DNA of 17,405 bases from contig USSM01000014.1 of assembly GCA_900557455.1 (NCBI GenBank), positions 1-17,405 on the forward strand, in the 5' to 3' direction. The notes beneath the pieces were generated by a model that worked only from the letters and a program-made list of their open reading frames with translations, ran no database searches and was not told the DNA's origin. The translations under genes and the position numbers were made by a program. This document shows positions 8,224 through 14,224 of the stretch, one piece after another. The stretch comes from an uncultured Collinsella sp. (GTDB taxonomy: Bacteria > Actinomycetota > Coriobacteriia > Coriobacteriales > Coriobacteriaceae). Within the stretch, counting starts at the first letter, position 1, and each line of letters starts with the position of its first letter.

Positions 8224-8243
8224 AAGCCTCGGCGGCTTTGTCT
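8224..8243 (+). terminator. Weak candidate terminator after modC
   Basis: AAGCC (8224-8228) pairs with GGCTT (8234-8238) around a 5-nt loop, and a broken T-run (TTTGTCTT) follows. The stem is short. No better terminator is visible between modC and the next promoter. Confidence 0.3.
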
Positions 8244-8263
8244 TGCCGCTCGCCGAATGAGGG

Positions 8264-8291
8264 ATGACAAACTCTTATCAATAAAGATAAT
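8264..8291 (+). promoter_or_regulatory. Candidate promoter P1 in the modC-reductase gap
   Basis: ATGACA (8264-8269) and GATAAT (8286-8291) are separated by 16 bp and lie in an AT-rich island (about 8270-8302) that stands out from the GC-rich surroundings. A short hairpin, ACGAC-GCT-GTCGT (8312-8324), follows downstream. Confidence 0.4.
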
Positions 8292-8331
8292 TATTTATTA
8301 AACGACGGCACACGACGCTGTCGTACGAATG

Positions 8332-8380
8332 TCAACGGTGTTCGCATGGTCGATAACCGTTGATATAGTTGACCTCAACT
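8332..8380 (+). promoter_or_regulatory. Candidate promoter P2 with operator-like inverted repeats
   Basis: A -35-like TTCGCA (8341-8346) and a -10-like TATAGT (8364-8369) are 17 bp apart. The inverted repeat TCAACGGT-N16-ACCGTTGA (8332-8339 with 8356-8363) brackets the -35 and abuts the -10. A second, tight palindrome, AGTTGACCTCAACT (8367-8380), covers the end of the -10 and the predicted start site. The arrangement suggests binding of a dimeric regulator that controls the selenium/reductase cluster. The regulator is not in this window as far as I can see. Confidence 0.5.
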
Positions 8381-8399
8381 TGTAAAGGAGGGTGCGCAC

Positions 8400-8468
8400 A
8401 TGCCGCAGACGACATACATTCGCCGCGTTGCCGCGCGTGCCCTATATATGGCTCGGAGTCGCATATGA
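8400..8468 (+). CDS. Possible 22-residue leader peptide
   Basis: An ATG 8 nt downstream of a near-perfect Shine-Dalgarno (AAAGGAGG, 8384-8391) opens a 22-codon frame rich in Arg and Ala that ends with a TGA at 8466-8468. Its stop overlaps the ATG of the next small frame (8465). The very strong initiation site just behind promoter P2 is the main reason to take it seriously. The peptide has no recognisable family. It may be a regulatory leader peptide. It may also be chance. Confidence 0.35.
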   Translation: MPQTTYIRRVAARALYMARSRI

Positions 8469-8635
8469 GCAGGTATGTTCACGGCTCCGGGAGAGACGAC
8501 GCACAACTAAATAATCGACCGCAAGGCAGGTTCCCTAAAATTCCGGGTTTGAGCACGGTCGGGCAATCGCCGTCCGTCGTGCATCGATACCGTTGTTATC
8601 CGATTTTGGTTCGAGAGGGGAACCGTCATGGCTGA
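8465..8635 (+). CDS. Possible 56-residue small ORF coupled to the reductase gene
   Basis: This frame starts in an ATGA overlap with the preceding 22-codon frame, has GGAG six nt upstream, and ends 8 nt inside the following reductase gene (ATG 8628, TGA 8633-8635). The product would be basic and Arg-rich, without a recognisable domain, and its codon use (AGG, AGA, CTA, AAT) is unlike the neighbouring genes. That argues against a conserved protein. If translated, it could couple ribosome flow to the reductase start. Its own ribosome binding site can pair in a 7-bp stem (8452-8458 with 8485-8491). Confidence 0.2.
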   Translation: MSRYVHGSGRDDAQLNNRPQGRFPKIPGLSTVGQSPSVVHRYRCYPILVREGNRHG

Positions 8636-9911
8636 AGAATTCGATTTCCATCCGATGTGGGAGAGCCTCGGCATGAATCTTGCCGACCACGACATGCTGC
8701 TGGGCGCCGTGGGCCAGATGTACAGCGATATGTTCCTGACGCAGAACAATCGCCCCAAGTCCACGTCCTACCTGGATTTTGTCGCCACCAACATCCACAG
8801 CGGCCGTATTAAGGAGATGCTCGACAAGAAGGAGGCCGGCGAGGCCACCAAGATTGTCGGTTCGTTCTGTGTATACGTGCCCGAGGAGATCGTACTTGCC
8901 TGCGACGGTATCCCCGTGGGTCTTTGCTCGGGTGCCGATTGGGCAACCGATAAGGTCGAGGAGCACCTGCCGCGCAACACCTGTCCGCTTATCAAGAGCT
9001 TTGCCGGCTTTAAACTGGGCGAGGTCTGCCCCTACATTGAGTCGAGTGACCTGGTGGTGGGCGAGAACACCTGCGATGGCAAGAAGAAGGCTTATGAGTT
9101 CTTTGCCACGCAAAAGAACATGTACGTCATGGATATCCCCAACGTGCACGACGAGTCGACGCTCGTGACCTGGAAGGCCGAGGTCAAGAAGCTCGCCGCC
9201 AAGATCGAGGAAGAGTGCGGCGTCACGATTACGCCTGAGCGTCTGAAGGCCGCCATCCACGCCGTCAATGAGAAGCGTCGCGCCTTGCAGCGCCTCGCTG
9301 CCACGCGCGCAGCCGACCCGGCGCCCATCAGTGGTCTCGACAGCCTGCTGACCGTTCAGGCCGCCTTTATGGACGACACGCCGCGTCTGACCGGAGCCAT
9401 TAACGATATGGCGGCTGAGTGCGAGCAGCGTGTCGAGGCCGGCGAGGGCGTGGCGCCCAAGGGGACCAAGCGCATCCTGTATACCGGTACGCCCATGGCC
9501 GTGCCCAACTGGAAGCTGTTCAACCTCATCGAGAAGGCCGGCGGCGTTGTGGTAGGCGAGGAGTCCTGCACGGGCTCGCGCTACTACAAGGACCTGGTCG
9601 ACGAGTCCGGCGAGACGGTCGACGAGATGCTCGACGCCATCGTCGAGCGCTATTTTAAGATCAACTGCGCCGTCTTTACGCCCAACGACCAGCGTATGAA
9701 GGATATTGTCCAGATGGCCAAGGACCTGCATGCCGACGGCATCGTCGACGTGGCCCTGCAGTTCTGCACGCTCTACGAGATGGAGTCGTTTGCCGTGGAG
9801 AAGGCCGCCGAGGAGGCAGGCATTCCGTTTATGCACATCACCACCGACTACGCCGGCGAGGACGCAGGCCAGCTGCAGACGCGCATTGAGGCTTTCTTGG
9901 AAACCATTTAG
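8628..9911 (+). CDS. Double-cubane-cluster reductase, 2-hydroxyacyl-CoA dehydratase superfamily (paralogue 1)
   Basis: A 427-residue protein of the HgdB/YjiM family. Members with this cysteine pattern are double-cubane-cluster proteins: soluble anaerobic reductases that receive very low-potential electrons from an ATP-driven activase. Cysteines at 81, 100, 119 (RNTCPLIKS), 134, 149 ([14 protein letters not shown]), 314 ([10 protein letters not shown]), 347 and 380 ([10 protein letters not shown]) are all shared with the second paralogue, more than the three of a typical dehydratase subunit. About 40 N-terminal residues have no counterpart in paralogue 2. The ATG at 8628 follows GAGAGGGG. Downstream are a structured element (9934), paralogue 2, the activase and selD. 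The substrate is unknown; the selenium context is suggestive only. Confidence 0.85.
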   Translation: MAEEFDFHPMWESLGMNLADHDMLLGAVGQMYSDMFLTQNNRPKSTSYLDFVATNIHSGRIKEMLDKKEAGEATKIVGSFCVYVPEEIVLACDGIPVGLCSGADWATDKVEEHLPRNTCPLIKSFAGFKLGEVCPYIESSDLVVGENTCDGKKKAYEFFATQKNMYVMDIPNVHDESTLVTWKAEVKKLAAKIEEECGVTITPERLKAAIHAVNEKRRALQRLAATRAADPAPISGLDSLLTVQAAFMDDTPRLTGAINDMAAECEQRVEAGEGVAPKGTKRILYTGTPMAVPNWKLFNLIEKAGGVVVGEESCTGSRYYKDLVDESGETVDEMLDAIVERYFKINCAVFTPNDQRMKDIVQMAKDLHADGIVDVALQFCTLYEMESFAVEKAAEEAGIPFMHITTDYAGEDAGQLQTRIEAFLETI

Positions 9912-9933
9912 GACTATCCGTCCCGGCGGCTTC

Positions 9934-10021
9934 CCCAGGCACCCGATCTTGCCGTTCAAACCGTCGCTTGCGTACCAAAGTATGCGGCGCTTCTCTTTCA
10001 CGGCAACCTCGGGCACCCGGG
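9934..10021 (+). repeat. Structured element, copy 1 (after reductase 1)
   Basis: An 88-nt sequence folds into a long interrupted hairpin: 7-position outer helix (9934-9940 with 10015-10021, two mismatches), a 1x1 loop, CCCGA/TCGGG (9942-9946 with 10009-10013), a 3x3 loop, TGCCGT/ACGGCA (9950-9955 with 10000-10005), and an inner hairpin GCGTAC-CAAA-GTATGC (9970-9985). A sister element with the same geometry lies at 11234-11322. It sits between the stop of reductase 1 and the ribosome binding site of reductase 2. There is no T-tract, so it is not a classical terminator. Confidence 0.75.
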
Positions 10022-10065
10022 AAAGCCGTTTCCTTGGTTGGTTAAAAGGTTTGTTAAGGAGTTAT

Positions 10066-11229
10066 ATGTCGGAAAATATTGAGCAGCCGTTGCCGTCCAC
10101 GTTTGAGGAGTTCAACGAGCAACGCAAGGCGGCGTTTATTCGCGTCAAGGATTATAAGCAGGCGGGTAATCGCCTGGTCGGCTTCTTGTGCAGCTATACG
10201 CCGCTCGAGATTATCGATGCCGCGGGCGCTGCAAGTGTGGCTTTGTGCGGCACATCCGACGAGGTGATTCCCGAAGCCGAGAAGGTGCTGCCGGCAAATC
10301 TGTGTCCGCTCATCAAATCGACGTACGGCTTTGCCTACTCGCAAAAGTGTCCGTTTACGTACTTTAGCGACATGATCATCGGCGAGACCACCTGCGACGG
10401 CAAGAAGAAGATGTACGAGTTGCTCAACGAGCTCAAGCGCACGCACATTCTGCATCTTCCGCAGGGTCGCGATCGCGCCTACGAGCGTGAAGGCTGGTAC
10501 GAGGAGTGCCGCCTGCTCAAGGAGGAGCTCGAGAACTTCTACGGCATCACGATTACCGATGACGACCTGCGCGCCGCCGTGCGTCGTCGCAACCGCTTGC
10601 GTGCAGCCCAGCTCGAGATGTTTGCGCTGCAGGCCAACCAGCCGGCGGCCATGAGCGGCGTCGACCTGATGAGCACTATGTTTGCCGGTACGTTTAGCTT
10701 TGATATCGAGGCCTATACGCAGCAGCTGGAGCAAAAGGTTGCCAAGCTGCGCGAGGCCTACGACGCGGGCGAGCGCCCGGTTGCGGCGGATGCCAAGCGC
10801 ATTCTGATCACCGGCTGCCCGGTGGGCGGTGTGATCAACAAGATCGGTCGCACCATCGAGTCCAACGGCGGCGTGGTTGTGTGCATGGACGACTGCTCGG
10901 GCGAGCGCACGGCGGCCATGATGATCGACCCGGACGCGCCCGATATCCTGCGCGCCATCGCCGACCGCTACCTGGACATCAACTGCTCGGTCATGACGCC
11001 TAACGAAGGCCGCATGGAAAACACGCTGACCATGTGCGAGAAGTACCATGTCGATGGCGTGGTAGAGAGCGTGCTACAGGCCTGCCACACCTTCAACGTT
11101 GAGAGCGCGCGCATGCAGGAGGCCGTCGAGGGTGCGGATATTCCGTACATGAAGATCGAGACCGACTACAGCAACGGCGACATGGGCCAGATCGAGACGC
11201 GCATCGCCGCCTTCATCGAAACCCTCTAG
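10066..11229 (+). CDS. Double-cubane-cluster reductase, 2-hydroxyacyl-CoA dehydratase superfamily (paralogue 2)
   Basis: A 387-residue paralogue of the upstream gene. The eight shared cysteines are at 42, 61, 80 (ANLCPLIKS), 95, 110 ([12 protein letters not shown]), 277 (DDCSGERT), 307 and 340 ([10 protein letters not shown]). It also has extra Cys at 148, 251, 273 and 324. A helix-rich middle section (about 140-240) resembles that of paralogue 1. The ATG at 10066 follows AAGGAG; the much longer open frame upstream in this phase is non-coding read-through of the intergenic element. Superfamily dehydratases are heterodimers of two such chains, whereas double-cubane proteins are homodimers as far as I know. 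Two complete paralogues sharing one activase leave both arrangements open. A second copy of the structured element follows. Confidence 0.85.
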   Translation: MSENIEQPLPSTFEEFNEQRKAAFIRVKDYKQAGNRLVGFLCSYTPLEIIDAAGAASVALCGTSDEVIPEAEKVLPANLCPLIKSTYGFAYSQKCPFTYFSDMIIGETTCDGKKKMYELLNELKRTHILHLPQGRDRAYEREGWYEECRLLKEELENFYGITITDDDLRAAVRRRNRLRAAQLEMFALQANQPAAMSGVDLMSTMFAGTFSFDIEAYTQQLEQKVAKLREAYDAGERPVAADAKRILITGCPVGGVINKIGRTIESNGGVVVCMDDCSGERTAAMMIDPDAPDILRAIADRYLDINCSVMTPNEGRMENTLTMCEKYHVDGVVESVLQACHTFNVESARMQEAVEGADIPYMKIETDYSNGDMGQIETRIAAFIETL

Positions 11230-11233
11230 CTTC

Positions 11234-11322
11234 CTCAGGTACCGGATCTTGCCCCTCAAACCGTCTCTTGCGTACCCAAAGTACGCTGCGCTCCTCTTTC
11301 GGGGCAATCTCCGGCACCTGAG
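11234..11322 (+). repeat. Structured element, copy 2 (after reductase 2)
   Basis: An 89-nt counterpart of the element at 9934. The outer helix CTCAGGT/ACCTGAG (11234-11240 with 11316-11322) is perfect, then a 1x1 loop, CCGGA/TCCGG (11242-11246 with 11310-11314), a 3x3 loop, TGCCCC/GGGGCA (11250-11255 with 11301-11306) and the inner hairpin GCGTAC-CCAAA-GTACGC (11270-11286). Several pairs differ from copy 1 on both sides at once, which indicates that the RNA (or DNA hairpin) fold is kept by selection. The single-stranded parts (CAAACCGTC, CTCTTTC) are nearly identical in the two copies. Confidence 0.8.
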
Positions 11323-11384
11323 AAACCTAGAGCTAAGGCGCCTGAACGCGCCGCTATCTTTGATGTTTAGATTGGGAGAGAGCC

Positions 11385-12149
11385 ATGATGGGGATCGGGA
11401 TCGATATCGGGTCTACGGCGGCTAAGGCTGCTGTGGTCGACGGGGAGGGTTCGGTGGCGTGGACGTGCGTGCAGCCAACCGGGTTCTCCTCGGTCGATGC
11501 TTCCGAGCGGCTGCGCGAGGCACTGGCAGCGGCCGGCTATGACGTGACGGGCGACGATGCTCGCGTGGTCGCGACCGGCTACGGCCGTGTCGCCGTGCCC
11601 TATGCGCACAAGGTCGTGACCGAGATTACCTGCCACGGCACCGGTGCCGTGCGCCTGTTTGGCGACCACGGCACGGTGATTGACGTGGGCGGCCAGGACA
11701 CCAAGGTCATTCAGCTTAAAAGTGGCCGCGTGGCCAAGTTTGCCATGAACGACAAGTGCGCTGCCGGTACGGGGCGCTTTTTGGAGATCATGGCCGACCG
11801 CCTAGGCATTTCCCAGCAGCAGATGGCCGACCTGGCGCGTTCCGGCGAACCCACCAAGATCAGCAACATGTGCACGGTGTTTGCCGAAAGCGAGGTTATC
11901 AGCCTGATCGGTCGCGGTGAGCCGCGCGAGAATATTGCGCGTGGCGTGATCGACAGCGTGGTCTCGCGCGTGGCGACCATGGCCGGGCAGGCCGCGGGCG
12001 CCCCGTACTACTTGACCGGCGGTTTGTGTGAGAACACCTTCGTGGTGGAGCGGTTGGGCGAGTTGCTGGGGTCGCCGGTGATCACCTCGCCCCAGGCTCG
12101 CTTTGCCGGTGCCATCGGTGCGGGCATTCGCGCGCAGGCGCTCAATTAA
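11385..12149 (+). CDS. ATP-dependent activase for double-cubane/2-hydroxyacyl-CoA dehydratase proteins (HgdC/YjiL/BadF family)
   Basis: A 254-residue ASKHA-fold ATPase that uses ATP hydrolysis to push one electron to its partner reductase. The phosphate-1 motif GIDIGSTAAKAAVVD is at residues 4-18; the second nucleotide-binding motif VIDVGGQDTKVI lies near residue 100. The two cysteines that bridge a [4Fe-4S] cluster between monomers are in NDKCAAGTG and SNMCTVFAESE. The adenosine motif YLTGGLCEN is near the C-terminus. The length is typical for the family (about 255-270). Tandem ATGs at 11385 and 11388 both fit the GGGAG upstream; I give the first. It lies directly after the two reductases, its likely partners, and 70 nt before selD. 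Confidence 0.92.
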   Translation: MMGIGIDIGSTAAKAAVVDGEGSVAWTCVQPTGFSSVDASERLREALAAAGYDVTGDDARVVATGYGRVAVPYAHKVVTEITCHGTGAVRLFGDHGTVIDVGGQDTKVIQLKSGRVAKFAMNDKCAAGTGRFLEIMADRLGISQQQMADLARSGEPTKISNMCTVFAESEVISLIGRGEPRENIARGVIDSVVSRVATMAGQAAGAPYYLTGGLCENTFVVERLGELLGSPVITSPQARFAGAIGAGIRAQALN

Positions 12150-12178
12150 TGCATCCGCCGTAGGCTCGCATTCATGCG

Positions 12179-12184
12179 TATACT
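12179..12184 (+). promoter_or_regulatory. Possible -10 box upstream of selD
   Basis: TATACT lies in the 70-bp gap between the activase gene and selD. No convincing -35 is present at the right distance, so selD may instead be read through from upstream. Confidence 0.25.
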
Positions 12185-12219
12185 GGGAGAAAATGATTGC
12201 CCGATGAGAGGGGGTATCG

Positions 12220-13269
12220 ATGACTAACGATCAGATTAATCTCACGTCTATGACGGCCGCGAGCGGTTGAGCCGCTAAGTTGGCTCCCGGAGCCCTCGTC
12301 CAGGTCCTGGGCGACTTACCCAATGTGCATAACGACAACTTGCTCGTGGGGTTCGATACCTCCGACGATGCGAGCGTCTTCCGCGTAGGGGAGAACCTGG
12401 GCCTCGTGCAGTCCATCGACTTCTTCCCGCCGATGGTCGACGACCCGTTTCTGTTTGGCCAGATCGCCGCGACCAACTCGCTGTCGGACATCTACGCCAT
12501 GGGCGGGCGGCCGAGCCATGCCATGAACCTGCTGTGCATTCCCAGTTGCCTGGGCATCGAGGTCGCAGGTCAGATTCTGGCGGGCGGCGCCGACAAGTGC
12601 GTCGAGGCGGGTTGCTCCATCGCGGGCGGCCACACCATCAACGACGACGAGCCCAAGTACGGCCTGTCCGTGAGCGGCTTTGTCGCGCTCGACCGCATGC
12701 TCGCCAACAGCGGCGCGCGCGTGGGCGATGCGTTACTGCTGACCAAGGCGGTTGGCTCGGGCATCATCACCACGGCCATTAAGGGCGAGCTCATCGAGCA
12801 GGACGAGGCCGCAGCCATGTTTGACTCGATGCGCACCCTTAACGAGGCCCCGATTCGCTTGGCCGAGGGACTCAAGCTTCACGGTTGCACCGACGTCACG
12901 GGCTTTGGCCTGATCGGGCATGCGTGTGAGATGGCCGAGGGCTCGGACGTGCAGATTGAGCTTGCGTCGGGGGCGGTGCCGCTCTTTGATCAAGTTCTCG
13001 ACATGGCGCGTCTGGGCATTATCCCTGCCGGCGCCTACCGCAACCAGGACTTCTTTGGCCCGCGCGTGACGGCCGACGATGACCTGGAGCCGGGCATGCT
13101 GGATGCGCTGTACGATCCGCAGACCTCGGGTGGTTTGCTCATCGCGGCGCTCGCGGCGGATGTGGATGAGCTTGCGCGCCGCCTACATGCTGAGGGTCGC
13201 ATCGCCGCCGTTATCGGTCGCGTGTGCGATCCGGTGCCGGGCGGCCCTGCCGTCCACGTTGTGCATTAA
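12220..13269 (+). CDS. selD: Selenide, water dikinase SelD, itself a selenoprotein (Sec17)
   Basis: SelD makes selenophosphate, the activated selenium donor for Sec-tRNA and selenium cofactors, from selenide and ATP. The true start is the ATG at 12220 behind GAGAGGGGG. Sixteen codons later an in-frame TGA (12268-12270) is followed by uninterrupted SelD sequence to 13269, giving 349 residues if the TGA is read as selenocysteine. The motif is SGUAAKL, placing Sec at 17 and the essential Lys at 20, exactly where E. coli SelD has Cys17 and Lys20. Other landmarks: NDNLLVGFDTSDDASVF, QSIDFFPPMVDDPFLFGQIAATNSLSDIYAMGG and CSIAGGHTINDDEPKYG. A SECIS-like hairpin follows the TGA. A plain gene caller would truncate or mis-start this gene. 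Confidence 0.95.
12268..12314 (+). promoter_or_regulatory. Sec UGA codon and bacterial SECIS-like hairpin in selD
   Basis: After the UGA (12268-12270) an 8-bp stem forms from 12296-12303 and 12307-12314 (TCGTCCAG with CTGGGCGA, one G-U pair) and closes a GUC triloop at 12304-12306. The loop begins 33 nt after the UGA. Bacterial SECIS elements that bind SelB have a small apical loop starting with G (GU) about 16-37 nt downstream, and the AGGUC core resembles that of E. coli fdhF. The pairing is my manual reading; distance and loop fit the known rule. Confidence 0.8.
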
Positions 13270-13326
13270 CGACACGTTTATTGAGCTATGTACCGTTCTA
13301 AAACGATTTATTCGAAAGGAAAAACT

Positions 13327-13953
13327 ATGTCTACCAAGATTGAAGTCAATGCCATGGGCGATGCCTGCCCGCTGCCCGTCGTCAAGACGCTTAGGGCGCT
13401 CAAACAGCTCGACGGCGAGGGTGCTGTTGTGACTTCGGTCGACAACGAGACCGCTGTCAAGAACATCTCCAAGATGGCGCAGGAGAAGGGCTGCACGGCC
13501 TCGGTCGAGAAGGTTTCTGACGCCGAGTGGCACGTGACCGTGGCGACCTCTGTCGCCGTTGCCGTGGCTGATCCTGAGCAGGATGGCGCTGCCTTCTGTG
13601 ATGCCAGCGCCGGCAAGGGCAAGCTCGTCATTTCCGTCTACACCGACTGCATGGGCCGCGGCGACGACGAGCTGGGCCACAAGCTCATGAAGGCCTTTAT
13701 CTTTGCCGTGACGCAGCAGGAGGAGCTGCCTGCGACCATGCTGTTCTATAACGGCGGTGCCAAGCTCACCGTCGAGGGCTCTCCGGTGCTCGACGACCTG
13801 AAGGGTCTGGCGGAGCAGGGTGTCGAGATTCTCACCTGCGGTACCTGCCTGGATCACTATGGTATTAAAGACCAGCTTGCGGTGGGCGAGGTCACCAACA
13901 TGTACGTGATCGTGGAGAAGATGGAGCAGGCCGTGCGCGTCGTGCGCCCGTAG
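13327..13953 (+). CDS. yedF: Sulfurtransferase-like selenium metabolism protein YedF
   Basis: A 208-residue two-domain protein. The N-terminal TusA/SirA-like domain (about 3-75) has the active-site motif GDACPLPVVK, with Cys at 14. The C-terminal DsrE-like domain (about 98-205) opens with KLVISVYTDCMGRGDDELG, where bacterial YedF has its second conserved region, and contains ILTCGTCLDHYGI (Cys 171 and 174). YedF commonly accompanies selD and is thought to carry or deliver reduced selenium or persulfide; the direct biochemical role is not settled. The ATG at 13327 follows AAAGGA, and the upstream in-frame start at 13288 lacks a site. It lies 57 nt after selD and 19 nt before the DUF3343 gene, in the same operon. 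Confidence 0.92.
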   Translation: MSTKIEVNAMGDACPLPVVKTLRALKQLDGEGAVVTSVDNETAVKNISKMAQEKGCTASVEKVSDAEWHVTVATSVAVAVADPEQDGAAFCDASAGKGKLVISVYTDCMGRGDDELGHKLMKAFIFAVTQQEELPATMLFYNGGAKLTVEGSPVLDDLKGLAEQGVEILTCGTCLDHYGIKDQLAVGEVTNMYVIVEKMEQAVRVVRP

Positions 13954-13972
13954 CTTATTGGATGGGATTGCC

Positions 13973-14224
13973 ATGAGGGAAAAGCGCCCGGCGCTGGTTA
14001 TCACGTTTCCCACCACGGCTGCCGCCATGGGTTGCGAGACCCTGTGCACCGAGCGCGGCCTCCCCGGGCGAACGATTCCCGTGCCCGGGGAGGTCGCTGC
14101 CGGCTGCGGTTTGGCGTGGAAGGCGTTGCCTGCCGATGAGGAGCTGCTGCGCGGCGAACTCGCCGCGGCGGGCGTTCCTACCGAGGGCTTTACCGTGATT
14201 GATATGTGGGAGGTCGTGCGATGA
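13973..14224 (+). CDS. DUF3343 protein, putative Se/S carrier
   Basis: An 83-residue small protein of the DUF3343 family. It opens with an ALVITFPTTAAAM strand-helix that is typical of the family and has the conserved VAAGCGLAWKA motif with Cys 45, plus Cys 21 and 25. DUF3343 genes often sit beside selD, yedF and a class V desulfurase, and the family has been proposed as a selenium/sulfur carrier; the exposed conserved Cys would suit that, but I know of no direct proof. The ATG at 13973 has GGATGGG just upstream. Its stop codon overlaps the start of the desulfurase gene in an ATGA (14221-14224), so the two are translationally coupled. Confidence 0.88.
   Translation: MREKRPALVITFPTTAAAMGCETLCTERGLPGRTIPVPGEVAAGCGLAWKALPADEELLRGELAAAGVPTEGFTVIDMWEVVR

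Larger units (their letters stand above)
8199..8627 (+). other. 429-bp gap between modC and the reductase cluster
   Basis: It holds, in order, a weak terminator, an AT-rich island with P1, a hairpin, P2 with two inverted repeats, and a leader of about 250 nt with two small overlapping frames. In the last 80 nt there is an imperfect hairpin (GCAC...GTGC outer arms around GGTCGG/CCGTCC) at about 8553-8583. A GGTTC/GAACC stem (8608-8612 with 8620-8624) places the reductase ribosome binding site GAGAGGGG in its loop. I compared the leader with cobalamin, SAM, TPP, glycine and Moco riboswitch landmarks and found no match. Confidence 0.6.

Noticed and set aside
8376..8627. Known riboswitch in the leader of the reductase cluster
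   Set aside because: I looked for the conserved boxes of cobalamin, SAM, TPP, glycine and Moco riboswitches and found none. It is recorded only as an unassigned structured leader.
9706..10065. 120-residue N-terminal extension of reductase 2
   Set aside because: It overlaps the end of reductase 1 in another frame and translates the structured element. The ATG at 10066 has a proper AAGGAG site.
12280..13269. Short SelD starting after the TGA
   Set aside because: It would lack the catalytic Sec/Cys and Lys20. The upstream ATG with a strong ribosome binding site and the SECIS hairpin support read-through.
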